DNA of 11,694 bases from Larix sibirica (taxonomy: Eukaryota; Streptophyta; Pinopsida; Pinales; Pinaceae). Below are positions 1 through 7,570 of the stretch, piece by piece; position 1 is the first letter of the stretch, and each line of letters begins with the position of its first letter. The notes beneath the pieces are model-generated. The model worked only from the letters and a program-made list of their open reading frames with translations. It ran no database searches and was not told the DNA's origin. The stretch is from assembly GCA_004151065.3 (NCBI GenBank), contig NWUY0300013017.1:14264-25957 (forward strand), read 5' to 3'. Position numbers and translations under genes: made by a program.

Positions 1-202
1 CCACCCAAGGAACTCAAAAGGATCATAATGATTCTGATCAAAATTACAAAAACCCTACCCTGAGTAGGGATACCAGGGTATTACAGTAGCATAGAATTGT
101 CTGTATAAGCCTATAAAACAATAATCTGGAAAACTATGTAGAAAACTATAAAGCAATTTAAGATAAAAAAGATGGAAAACAAAAGGAGTAACTGGAACCT
201 CC
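1..202. other. No gene recognised
   Basis: Nothing in these 202 bases reads as a conserved protein in any frame, and no tRNA or rRNA sequence is recognisable. The stretch is AT-rich towards its right end and lies just downstream of the stop codon of the minus-strand coding remnant that ends at 203. It could be the 3' untranslated part of that remnant or unrelated intergenic DNA. Its only visible structure is the pair of inverted repeats at 53-80. Confidence 0.5.
53..80. repeat. Two overlapping short inverted repeats
   Basis: CCCTAC (53-58) pairs with GTAGGG (64-69) around a 5-base loop, and TACCCTG (56-62) pairs with CAGGGTA (74-80) around an 11-base loop. The left arms overlap, so only one hairpin can form at a time. 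There is no T-run after either stem, so this is not a terminator by sequence. It may be chance. Confidence 0.4.
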
Positions 203-941
203 TTAGCTAGGTGTTGTAGGTGCATTTGTATCAGTGGGAGTTTCTTCCAGGATTGGAAAACCATAGTACTCCTCCTCATCCGAGTCCTTCACCGGCAGCT
301 TGACAGGCAGAGGCTCGGTCTTCCGGAAAGCGGGAGCAATATTCTCCTGGTCACCTTGGACCCGTTTGGACAGAACAGGGCCTATGGTGGTGGGAATTGG
401 GAATGTAAACTTCATCGTCTCCTTACCTTTCAACTTGACAGTGTCCACAATAGGCTCCCTTGCTACTACAGTTGTGGGGATGTATCTGTGCGCATTGCCT
501 CCCATTCTAATGTCCCGTTGAAGGTGTCTGCTGGGGGCATAAGACTGCCAGCAAGAGGTGTTCTCCAGAATCCCTAGCGTGGCTTCCATATTAGGCAGGG
601 TGGCCTTCAGGGTCTGGGTAGCATGCCTGGTAGTCACCCAATCGGATAGCATGCCTGGTAGTCACCCAATCGGATAGCATGTCCTCCATTAGTGTCTCGA
701 GCATGTTCTTCACAAGCTTGTATGGATAAATTTGCTTTCCATGGAGTCCAGTGGAGATACGGTTGGCCATTAAACGTGCTTCCCAATGTTTGATGAGTAG
801 AAGAACATGGATAGTGACCTCCTCTCTATATTCGTATGATCTGCATCTCTCGGGGCATCTCTCTTCCTTCTTTCCCCCCGTGAAACTTTTGGGAGATCCA
901 TAGAAGCAAACCAGAAGACTGACCAGGTGGAGGATTCCCAA
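203..941 (-). pseudogene. Broken hypothetical coding remnant
   Basis: I do not recognise this protein. On the minus strand an open frame runs from about 941 to 591 and a second from 652 to a TAA at 203-205. Both contain the segment MLSDWVTTRHA, because a 28-bp unit at 621-676 is duplicated in tandem. 28 is not a multiple of three, so the duplication throws the upstream frame out of register with the downstream one. With a single unit the two would be one continuous frame of roughly 230 residues. The upstream part is basic, rich in Arg and Lys and possibly helical (for example LLIKHWEARLMANRIS). The C-terminus is acidic (DSDEEEYYGF) followed by a Thr/Pro-rich tail. No start codon is certain: the leftward frame opens at a TTG near 941 and weak coding signal continues towards 1090 in other frames. 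It may be part of a mobile element or a dead host gene; I assign no function. Confidence 0.4.
621..676. repeat. 28-bp perfect tandem duplication
   Basis: The unit starting gcatgcctggtagtcaccca occupies 621-648 and is repeated exactly at 649-676. A third, partial match (gcatg) starts at 677. The duplication shifts the minus-strand reading frame by one base. Perfect identity of the units suggests it is recent compared with the decay of the nearby LINE, or that it is a sequencing or assembly duplication. Confidence 0.9.
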
Positions 942-1200
942 GAGCGAGCATGAGGAGTGAGATTTTGAATTTCAGTGAACAACAGAAGCCGATGGACGGC
1001 AGAAGCGGGAGGATCACAACTCACTGGCCAACATAGAGTGTAGAACATCGCAATATCGCGCCAGGGCCGAGAGGTCATTCCCTTTAACAAGTTGGATTAA
1101 TGACCAACTGCAAACCTTGATGCCACACAAAGGAGAGACATGGAGGTGGTGCATGAAGACCAAAACCAGCCTAGACGAGGTGACATCTCCAGCGTTGGGC
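942..1200. other. Unassigned stretch downstream of the LINE ORF2 stop
   Basis: This lies between the TAA that ends LINE ORF2 (1201-1203) and the hypothetical remnant. On the minus strand it would hold the LINE 3' untranslated region and its poly(A) tail, which would appear as a poly(T) run on the plus strand. No such run is present, so the natural 3' end of the LINE is not identifiable or has been lost. Short coding-like pieces exist on the minus strand in more than one frame but contain stops and match nothing I recognise. Confidence 0.45.
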
Positions 1201-1429
1201 TTAATGAACCGGGACGTGAGGTGCCCCTTCCCTTATAACCTCGTCTGTAGCATTTCCACTGGGCCATCTTGTGTACCCAGGTGTCACCGGATTAGGTGCT
1301 CGGGTGTCTCTACCATTTTTGTCACCCGCATCCAGGGTATTGAGATCCAAGTTGGCTAGAACTTGGCATTGCTGGATAATATCCCTTGAGCTCATGGAGG
1401 TGAGGGCTCCTTCCTGTAAGACTGAGTTG

Positions 1430-1840
1430 CAGGTGATCCCCTCATTGGCAATGCGATCTGCTAGAGTGTTGTCTTTTCTTCTAACATATTGGAAGGAGAT
1501 TGAGCTGACCATGGTTAAAATGGTATCTAGTTCTTGCAGTCGTTGTGCAAGCCTCTATATTGGTGAGATTTTTTTGACCCTGGAGCCATTGTGTAGGTGA
1601 CGAGCTAGTGAGATAATGATCTTGGATTCACCCTCCATTACCAGGGGTAGAATACCTTTCTGGTGAGAACATTTGAGTCCTTCGAGGAGCCCAGATAATT
1701 CCACTGCATTGTTGGTGTCATGGCCTAGAGCACCCATGAAGACCAACCTGATAGATCCTGAGTCACCTGAGATGGTTCCTCCAAATCCCGCGGCCCCAGG
1801 ATTTCATTTGGAGGCGCCATCGAAATTAAGTTTGAAGAAT
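1430..1840 (-). other. RNase H domain at the C-terminus of ORF2, copy 1
   Basis: FKLNFDGAS opens the domain (Asp codon 1821-1819), followed by NPGAAGFGG, NNAVELSGLLEGLK (Glu codon 1701-1699), EGESKIII (1629-1627) and YVRRKDNTLADRIAN (Asp codon 1458-1456). This is the RVT_3/RNase H layout that many plant L1 elements carry and use to degrade the template RNA. The third acidic position is Glu (GES) where Asp is usual (GDS). The basic segment before LAD lacks the His often seen there. Stops at 1804-1806 (TGA where a Gly codon is expected, just before NPG) and 1555-1557 (TAG) interrupt a frame that is otherwise continuous from 2013 to 1201. About 80 residues without recognisable motif follow to the TAA. 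Confidence 0.87.
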
Positions 1841-2259
1841 ATTGAAGGGGGATTGCTCCAATGCTCCATACTTGGCGAATTGGTTGAAGGCCTGCTGAGT
1901 GAGTGGGGGGTGGATCTGATATGAAGGCTCCAGTCAATCAAGATGTCCCGCTCCAAGGACGAGGTGGGGAAGTATGCAGAGCCCCAGTCCTTCAAGGACA
2001 AAGTTTCTTGCAAATTGGTTTTGAGTGTGGCCCAAATATCCCAAAGCTGTTTCTTCTTATCTTAAAAAATTCTTTTGTTTCTTTCTTTCCAAATATTCCA
2101 GACCACTAGGCCTGGGATAAGATCCCAGAGTCAATTGACAATGGCACTTTGGAAAGGAATTTGAGACCAGTTGGTGATTTTTTGTACTATGTATCCCCTG
2201 ATTCTGCTAGTGCGTTTACAAGTGCAAGTCACTTTGTCCCAGATTTCGCCAATGACGAC

Positions 2260-2720
2260 GCATGAGCCCAAAAGATGGTCAATGGTTTCGGGATGATTTC
2301 CACACATGATGCACCCCGAAGGGTCTTGGATGCCCCTTCTTTGAAGATTGTCCCAAGTGAGAATATGCCTATGGGCCAGGATCTAGATGAATGAAAATAC
2401 TTTAGGCTAATAATGTGATTCCCATATTTCTTTCCAGAGAGGATTAGGATAGTCTTCAGGTGTACTGGTGAGAAGAGAGTAGGCCTCTTTAGTTGAGAAG
2501 GTTATTGTTGGGAGGTGTCCCCATCTTAGAATGTTATGGCATTGACTGACTCTCAAATTTCTGGTTTGAAGGTCTTTCCAAACTTGCTCGGTGCTTTCAT
2601 TAGGAACTGGGTGAGTCCATAGGTGGGGTGGTTTCCAAAAACAGACCTCTCTGGAGTCGGAAGGAGTCCAATAGTCCTGAAGAACCAAGTGTTTGTTGTG
2701 TTGACAATGCACCTAGAGCT
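2260..2720 (-). other. zf-RVT region of ORF2, copy 1
   Basis: On the minus strand the region reads RWGHLPTITFSTKEAYSLL, WKEIWESHY, then a zinc-binding cluster at 2313-2260: CIMCGNHPETIDHLLGSC. The spacing Cys-X2-Cys ... His-X4-Cys, with the ET..HLL core, matches the zf-RVT domain that follows RT in many plant LINE ORF2 proteins. It may help bind nucleic acid. Stops at 2713, 2407 and 2383 interrupt it, the last two falling in the linker just before the cluster. The four metal ligands themselves are intact. A VVWNIWKERNKRIF segment follows, as is usual before the RNase H. Confidence 0.85.
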
Positions 2721-3099
2721 CCAACGTAATGCTTTTATTATGGAGGCTCGATAATTACTGCCACGAGTCAAACCAAAAGTTTGCATGTTGACCATACTTG
2801 ACTTCCCAGAAACTGTGCTGCTAAATTAAGGCTCTTTGAGAATTGGCTTCCCGCCAAATTAATGATCCCGAGGGATCCTGGTCATATTTGATGCGCAGCT
2901 GAGGTGGCCAGTCTAGTGCGTATTTGCGATTCCAGAGATGTTTCTAGGAGGAGATAGTGTAAGTGACCCATTTCCACCAAATCTTGGCAGAGAGGACTTG
3001 ATTGTTGATTTTTGGATCATGAATCCCAAGACCTCCTTTTCTTTTGGGCGTGCAGATAGTGTGACATTTGACGAGGGCCCATTTGTGGTTGTTGTAGTT

Positions 3100-3108
3100 C
3101 CCCCCCCC
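3100..3108. repeat. C9 homopolymer (G9 on the coding strand), site of the ORF2 frameshift
   Basis: Nine C residues at 3100-3108 are followed by TA. On the coding strand TAG GGG GGG GG interrupts the RT thumb. Upstream, ORF2 reads in one frame to the TAG overlapping this run; downstream the conserved KWALVK region reads in another. A one-base length change here is enough to explain the only net frameshift in ORF2. Copies 2 and 3 do not include this region. Sequencing error in the homopolymer is possible. Confidence 0.8.
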
Positions 3109-4300
3109 TAGATAAAGGAATTTTGAAATTTTTGCATCATTTTGAGGACCCACTTGGGGGCAGCAAGGACCGAGAAGAGATAGAGAGGCATGGATTGAAG
3201 GACAACTTTAAGGAGCACGATTATGCTAGGCAAGTTTAGGGAACAGAAGGTCCAGGAGGAGATTTTGGTTTCTAGCTTGTCAAGGAGTTCTTTCCAGAAG
3301 GAATTCTTAATGGTTGAATCGAAGAGAGGTGCACCTAGATATCTGGAAGGGAGGGAGGAGGCCGAATACCTCAAGATGCGCAAAATGTTTCTCTGGGTGA
3401 TGGGGTCCGTATGAAAGAAGAAGATCTGAGATTTTTCCAAGTTTATAGTGGTGCGCTTAAAAGTGAGGGCTTCCTGAATCGAGGGGTACCCAAAAAGTAA
3501 ATTTTCATCCACAAATTGTTGATAGGATGTGGGAGGGAATCCATGAAGGGATATTCCTCTAAGAGCACCAGCTGAGATCTCAGCCTTAAGCATTCTGCCA
3601 ATCCCTTCGGCCATTAGGATGAATATGAAGGGGAAAAATGGGTATCCTTAACGGATTCCCCTGGATGGGGTGAAAGTGGCAGAGGGATACCCATTGACAA
3701 GGATGGAGAATAACACGGAGGAAGTGAGGGACATGACCCAGTTGGTCCAATCTTGGCAGAACCCAAAAGCAAGGAGAATTTTTTCAATGGAATCCCAACT
3801 AATTTTATCAAAATATTTAGAGAGGTCCGGTTTGACCTGCATCCCATGTGTCTTGGTCGTTTTCAAGGAATGAATCACTTTATGCGCTAGGATGATTCTG
3901 TCCAGGATTTGGCGGCCTTCCACATACCTAGTTTGTTCCAGAGAGATGAAAAGTGAAAGGAGCACTTTGAGACGATTGGCCAGAACCTTGGTTATGATTT
4001 TATAAATGACATTGCAAAGGGATATGGGCCTAAACTTAACCGGGCTGGTGGCCCTGATTTCCTTAGGGATTAGGGTGAGGAAGGTGGCATTCAGCGCATG
4101 GAGGACCCATTTCTTTGTCCTGGATTCTTTAGCAACCTCTAAAATTTATTGCTTTAAGAGGTCCCAACAATGGTGGAAGAAGTTAATGGTGAATCCATCA
4201 GGTCCTGGGGCTTTGCCTTTCGCCATGTGGTTGACTGCTACCTCCACTTCGGTCATGGATATTTCCTTCATGAGAGTGGCATTGTGATCAACTATGAGAA
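3100..4300 (-). other. Reverse transcriptase domain of ORF2, copy 1
   Basis: Landmarks in order on the minus strand are GKAPGPDGF (near 4220-4195), FRPISLCNVIYKII (near 4035-3995), VKPDLSK with the first catalytic Asp at 3827-3825, SRGIR followed by a stop where Gln is expected (3648-3650), the catalytic box at 3515-3504, and LEKSQIFFF/YLGAPL. The catalytic box reads FVDE, where L1-type RTs normally have FADD: the second Asp is Glu here. The first Asp of the box (3509-3507) is kept. Stops at 4146 and 3648 break the domain. After QNSFI the frame is lost at the C9 run and continues in another frame as GGGNYNNHKWALV. The thumb region KWALVKCHTICTPKRKGGLG is well preserved. Confidence 0.9.
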
Positions 4301-4615
4301 TGGTAGGGATGTAGTTGTTCACTTGGATGATGGCCTGAGTTCTATAACGATGCTCTTCAGTGAGCAGGTTCTGAAAATAATTTATTAGCTCCTATTCAAT
4401 TTATTCTTGGTTGCGGATGTTGACTCCTTCTGCTGATTTGATGGTTGCTATCATGTTGTTCATTCTGTGTTGAAAGGTGGTGCAATGAAAGAAGGTGGTA
4501 TTTCTCTCTCCCTCTTTTAGCCAGTTGATTCTATATTTATGCCTCCATAGAATATCCTCTTGCTCACAGCACATATCAAGATGTTTCAGTGTTTCTTTCT
4601 CCTTATGTTTGAGCT

Positions 4616-4645
4616 CATCTAATTGTCCCTCATCTGATTGTCCCT
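4616..4645. repeat. 15-bp imperfect tandem repeat, present twice only in copy 1
   Basis: CATCTAATTGTCCCT (4616-4630) is followed by CATCTGATTGTCCCT (4631-4645). Copies 2 (7957-7971) and 3 (9965-9979) have a single unit matching the second. In ORF2 it is an in-frame change: copy 1 reads DEGQLDELK where the others read DELK. The segment lies in the linker between endonuclease and RT, just before a Lys/Glu-rich, probably helical stretch. It marks copy 1 apart from the other two. Confidence 0.9.
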
Positions 4646-4925
4646 GCTCCATGATATCTTTTTGAATGTTTTCCAAATATTTTTCCAGATCACTCTTCGC
4701 GGTGAAGATGTTTCCAAAGATGGTACAGTTCCAGGTTCGCATCTTGGATCATATCAGTTTGAGTTTTTGGTGCAAGATGGTCATTTTAGAGCGGTCTTCC
4801 ACCTTCATGTTGATCCACCAATTGGGAATAGTGTCCTGAAAAGAGGCATGAGTTAACCAGAATTTTTCAAAGCGAAAAGGGTGGAAATTTTTGTTACCCG
4901 TGTGCTACTAGTTGAGGGAGATCGG

Positions 4926-5606
4926 CTAGTGGTCCGAGCCAGCAGAGGGAAGAGCCACGGTAGTGAGCAGACCTCCCATGTCAACAAATTTTCTGAGATG
5001 AGGAAGCGGTCCATACGAGGAAATTTGCTGAGATCCTCCTCTACGGTTGTTCCAAGTTAGGAATCCTTCAGAAGGTAGTGGATTGATGAGCCCGCAGTTG
5101 TCGATGCACGTTTTGAAAAGGGTTTCTTCGAGGACAAGAAGCAGTGCCTCCCTTTTTTTCTGGAGAGAGGTGATCATGTTAAAGTCCCCCCCAAGGATGA
5201 GTAGGGAGTCTGGATGTTGCGAGGAGAAACATGAGATGTGATCAAGGAGCTTCAGTTTGAGAGACGTGGTTTGAGGCCCATAGACATTCATAAGCTGGCC
5301 AGTGAAATTAGTGCCTAAAATATGAAAGGAGGCAGACATAGAATGGGCCGTAGAGGCAAAGTCATTCAGGGATATCAAAGAAGAATTCTAGGAAATCGCT
5401 ATACCTCCAGAGGCTCCATTGGCATCGATCACCATGGCTTGGCATCCTTTCCAGAGTTTGGACATAAGAGAATGGAATGAGTCGTTGGTACATTTGGTTT
5501 CATGTATGAAGATAACAATAGGCAAGTCTTGCAGAATATTCCGTTTTAGCATATGGTGCTTTGTAGGCTTGTTGAGCCCTCTCACATTCCAATATATTAA
5601 CTGCAT
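4926..5606 (-). other. APE-type endonuclease domain of ORF2, copy 1
   Basis: The domain occupies the first ~226 codons of ORF2. Visible landmarks are WNVRGLN at residues 6-12, the catalytic Glu in HETK (residue 36), GGIAIS, NVYGPQ, GGDFN near residues 139-143 and the closing SDH near 224-226. This is the apurinic-endonuclease fold that LINEs use to nick target DNA before primed reverse transcription. The catalytic residues are still present, but a TAG at 5388-5390 interrupts the domain and another TAG (4926-4928) follows directly after SDH. Copies 2 and 3 read TGG (Trp) at the first site and copy 2 reads TGG at the second, so both stops are TGG-to-TAG changes. Confidence 0.88.
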
Positions 5607-5683
5607 TGGGAACCTGGGTATATAGTGGGGAAGAACTCTGTTAGTTGGGCGTATTGCCCCGACTCTACAAATCGGGTTCCCAA
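5606..5683 (-). promoter_or_regulatory. Inverted repeat overlapping the ORF2 start codon, copy 1
   Basis: TTGGGAACC (5606-5614) and GGTTCCCAA (5675-5683) are perfect 9-base complements separated by 60 bases. On the element RNA the downstream arm ends on the A of the ORF2 AUG, so a stem would hold the start codon. In copies 2 (8931-8940 with 9001-9010) and 3 (10939-10948 with 11009-11018) the match is 10 bases and takes in the AU of the AUG. A role in ORF2 initiation is inference. The three copies are too closely related to count as independent conservation. Confidence 0.5.
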
Positions 5684-5749
5684 CTGACTGATCCTTTGTA
5701 GATCGGTTTTTCTTCTGTGCTTCTTGTTGTCCCGTTGAATATTTTGCTT
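5607..5749 (-). other. ORF1-ORF2 spacer of copy 1
   Basis: 143 bases separate the ORF1 stop (TAA, 5752-5750) from the ORF2 ATG (5606-5604). The spacer has exactly the same length in copies 2 (8933-9075) and 3 (10941-11083). It contains the inverted repeat described separately. In L1-type elements ORF2 is translated from the same RNA as ORF1 by reinitiation or an unconventional mechanism, and this spacer is where any such signal would lie. Confidence 0.75.
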
Positions 5750-6272
5750 TTATTTTTCAGGGAGATTATGAACCCCCAGTTTAAAGTGATTTACCTTGTT
5801 CAGGGCTACCATCGGCAATGGATTTGCTTGGGTGGAATGGAGTTAAAGTCTTTCATTGTGCATGCATCTTCCATGCCCAAAATGTCCAGTTCTCCAAAAT
5901 CTAGTTCTTTGATTTCTTCGTCCATAAGTATTTCCAGTCCTTGTGTATCCGCTTGGTTTGGTGGAGATTCATAGATGTCCCTTTCTCCTCCATCACTGTT
6001 CCTTTGTTGGGAATGGGCCTGTCCTTATGGATTTCATGCATCTCAGGGTTGCGTTTTGGTGTTGATCAGTGATTGTCCTTTTGATCTCTGGGTTCTCCAT
6101 GTTTTTTTCCTCCACTTCAGGGTTTTCTGGTTGTCTGTCAAGAGCCATGAAGCTGTTGCTGGTAGTCGGGTCATTCGATTTATTTTCCTCCATGGGATCT
6201 TTGCGGTGATGCCACCTTTTCTTTTTGGACTTCTGGAAACCCTCTTCGTCCTTGTGTTCTACTGGTGGCCTG

Positions 6273-6282
6273 TTTTTTTTTT
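6273..6282. repeat. T10 homopolymer (A10 on the coding strand) after the zinc knuckle
   Basis: Ten T residues at 6273-6282 encode the Lys run two codons after the zinc knuckle. Upstream the knuckle frame continues to a TAA at 6182-6180. A one-base shift here opens the RPPVEHKDEEGF frame, which joins the MEENKSNDP linker and is also the open frame in copy 2. The run is thus the likely frameshift site. Copy 2 stops at the base before the equivalent run, where the assembly has an N. Confidence 0.7.
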
Positions 6283-6287
6283 AGATG

Positions 6288-6329
6288 ACAGTCTCGGTAC
6301 ATGTGCCCATGTTCATGACATTTTCTACA
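6288..6329 (-). other. CCHC zinc knuckle of ORF1, copy 1
   Basis: CRKCHEHGHMYRDC fits Cys-X2-Cys-X4-His-X4-Cys with all four ligands present. It is preceded by YEHVPFC, the usual lead-in in plant DUF4283 proteins. It would bind element RNA. It lies just outside the duplicated part: copy 2 is cut off by the N at 9600, a few codons downstream on the coding strand. Confidence 0.9.
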
Positions 6330-6470
6330 ACAAAATGGGACATGCTCATAATCTAGCGACTGTATCCATTTAGAGTCTTCATGGTCAAGGCTGATCGAAT
6401 CTGGCAGAGATTTGGCTATGTGCATGTAAATGCAAATCCAAGTGTATGAAGTGTACTTACTATTTGTTCG

Positions 6471-6881
6471 CTATGTCGCCCTGAAATAGGTTCCAAGAGT
6501 GTTTCCGACGTCTTTGAGTGTATTATCATCCCAATATTCTTGAGGTAAGGAGTACATGAGGATCCATATTGGTGCCAAGTTGAAGTCTTCTCTATCAGGG
6601 TTGAATCTCTTCATCCAGTGCCATAGGTAAAGACCAGTTGAGTTGAAGAAATAGGGGCCTCCATCCTCAACTCTTTCTTTGTCCTCAAGCCTATGGAAGA
6701 TGATGGTAAAGAACCCTTTGGATCCTAGTTGCAAGCCGAAATGATCTTTGTGTTTCCATTTAGCCATTATCCATCCTCAAAGGGCTTGCTTAGTTGGCTA
6801 GAAACCGATGAACTTGCCTACCAGGGAATGGCATTTCATTTTTTCCACTCTTACATTGATGCGATCCCCCGGAAGAGTGAG
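6471..6881 (-). other. DUF4283 domain of ORF1, copy 1
   Basis: The minus-strand reading LTLPGDRINVRVEKMKCHSL leads into VGKFIGF and then, from the ATG at 6767, MAKWKHKDHFGLQLGSKGFF, FHRLEDKERVEDGGPYFF, LYLWHWMKRFNPDRE, APIWILMYSLPQEYWDD. The 'lvGkf.g..P....l..w', '.GPyf', 'l..W...F' and 'pvWi.l..LP.eyw' pattern is typical of DUF4283, found in plant LINE ORF1 proteins ahead of a zinc knuckle. After the TAG at 6471 the same frame continues as NSKYTSYTWICIYMHIAKSL, so the domain was continuous to its end near 6390. Confidence 0.85.
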
Positions 6882-6970
6882 CTGTGGTATTTTTGTAGCT
6901 TTGGAAATGCATGTGGTTGTTCCCGTGGCCGGGATAGAGGCTGAGACTGTATTATGAATATTCAGGGTTT

Positions 6971-7020
6971 TAGGGTATGACAGTGGTACCTTGGTTGACC
7001 CGATTTGTATAGGGTATGAC
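6971..7020. repeat. 11-bp direct repeat
   Basis: TAGGGTATGAC occurs at 6971-6981 and again at 7010-7020, 39 bases apart. On the minus strand both units lie in the same frame near the presumed N-terminus of LINE ORF1. It may be a remnant of a 5' UTR repeat or chance. No function is assigned. Confidence 0.5.
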
Positions 7021-7047
7021 CGTCGGCTCCTCCCGGTGGAGCTTCCA

Positions 7048-7570
7048 TTGACTCAGCCAATGGTACAGGGGCTGAAGGGGGCAAAGATTTGTGACAGGGT
7101 GATGCCAACGGGATATGGTCAAAACCATAGGAGTAACATGTGTGTAGGAAAAGTTTTGCAGATGAAATCATGGGATATACATGAAAAATGATGTTCATTT
7201 TAAATATCATAAAAAATAAAATTGTGTTGGAAACATGCACTATCTAGTAACTTGAATGCCTAAAATCACATTATAAAAATTAATAATAGTTGAACTATTT
7301 GGGAACTTGTAATAATATAAAATTTTATGTTTGAGGTTGCTAATATGGTTGACTTTAATGTTATTCATATTGCAACATTTCAACAATAATAATTTAGGAG
7401 GTTATGTTACATTTGTTGATAATTTGATATTGGTACGTTTATTTATGTTCATTCTCTACATTGCTCAATGGTTATGTTGCAATGTGACATTCATAAAGGT
7501 TACTTGTGGTTGACCATAGGTTATTTATTTGAAGACAAAAATTCATGAAACATAAAATGATATAATATTA
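7048..7570. other. Unassigned, AT-rich stretch between copies 1 and 2
   Basis: 7048-7190 has mixed composition and may hold the 5' UTR of LINE copy 1. From about 7190 to 7570 the sequence is strongly AT-rich. I recognise no protein, RNA gene or LTR boundary in it. A loose inverted repeat pairs attgcaacat (near 7368-7377) with atgttgcaat (near 7473-7482). Homology to the LINE resumes abruptly at 7571. Confidence 0.5.

Larger units (their letters stand above)
1201..5606 (-). pseudogene. LINE ORF2 pseudogene (endonuclease/RT/RNase H), copy 1
   Basis: ORF2 makes the protein that nicks target DNA and copies the element RNA onto the nick. It starts with ATG at 5606-5604 (MQLIYWNVRGLN) and ends at TAA 1203-1201, about 1,468 codons, which fits plant L1 ORF2. 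Frame A runs from 5606 to about 3108 and frame B from there to 1201. The only net frameshift is at the C9 run (3100-3108; G9 in the coding strand). Frame A has stops with left coordinates 5388, 4926, 4908, 4905, 4749, 4401, 4392, 4146 and 3648. Frame B has stops at 2944, 2821, 2755, 2713, 2407, 2383, 2131, 2062, 1804 and 1555. Apart from these the domains are easily read, so decay was mainly by point mutation. Copies 2 and 3 repeat only the upstream part, from the start codon to near the beginning of the RT. Confidence 0.92.
1201..7047 (-). mobile_element. LINE (plant L1-like) retrotransposon, copy 1, nearly full length and dead
   Basis: This is a non-LTR retrotransposon read on the minus strand. 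It has ORF1 (DUF4283 domain, CCHC zinc knuckle, acidic tail), a 143-bp spacer, and ORF2 (APE-type endonuclease, reverse transcriptase, zinc-binding RVT region, RNase H). The order and lengths are those of plant L1-clade elements with a C-terminal RNase H. The 5' boundary is uncertain: 7047 is a candidate ORF1 start codon, and a 5' UTR could reach about 7240. The 3' boundary given is the ORF2 stop. I found no poly(A) tail and no convincing target-site duplication. Both ORFs are destroyed by stop codons and a few frameshifts, so the element cannot move on its own. Confidence 0.9.
5750..7047 (-). pseudogene. LINE ORF1 pseudogene (DUF4283, CCHC zinc knuckle), copy 1
   Basis: ORF1 of plant LINEs makes an RNA-binding, gag-like protein that packages element RNA. 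In order on the minus strand: a poorly preserved N-terminus, a DUF4283 domain (about 6881-6471), a CCHC knuckle (6329-6288), a Lys/Arg-rich stretch, a Glu/Asn-rich linker (MEENKSNDPTTSN, start 6193) and an acidic tail (LDFGELDILGMEDACT). It ends in LPEK and TAA at 5752-5750. In-frame stops lie at 6798 (TAG), 6777 (TGA) and 6471 (TAG). The frame changes after the A10 run at 6273-6282, again between about 6080 and 5990, and once more near 5820, where copies 2 and 3 have one extra base. An ATG at 7047-7045 (MEAPPGGADG) is a candidate start, but it is in a different frame from the DUF4283 domain. The start is therefore uncertain. Confidence 0.8.

Noticed and set aside
942-1200. LINE 3' UTR with poly(A) tail
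   Set aside because: There is no poly(T) on the plus strand in this interval, so the 3' end of the element could not be placed.
4638-4856. Plus-strand 72-residue frame repeated at 9972-10190
   Set aside because: It is antisense to ORF2 and identical only because copy 3 equals copy 1 here. It has no family resemblance.
1201-5606. Stop-codon readthrough or recoding as an explanation for a long frame with many stops
   Set aside because: The stops are scattered through catalytic domains, use all three codons, and several revert to sense in copy 2. Decay explains them.
5975-6373. Plus-strand 132-residue hydrophobic frame resembling a membrane protein, also present in copy 2
   Set aside because: It is antisense to the Lys/Glu-rich part of LINE ORF1. 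Antisense of AAG and GAA gives CTT and TTC (Leu, Phe), which explains the hydrophobicity. Its recurrence in copy 2 is only copy homology.
7190-7570. Possible LTR, MITE or promoter in the AT-rich stretch
   Set aside because: No terminal inverted repeats, no TG...CA boundaries with a partner copy, and no target-site duplication could be seen. AT-richness alone is not evidence.
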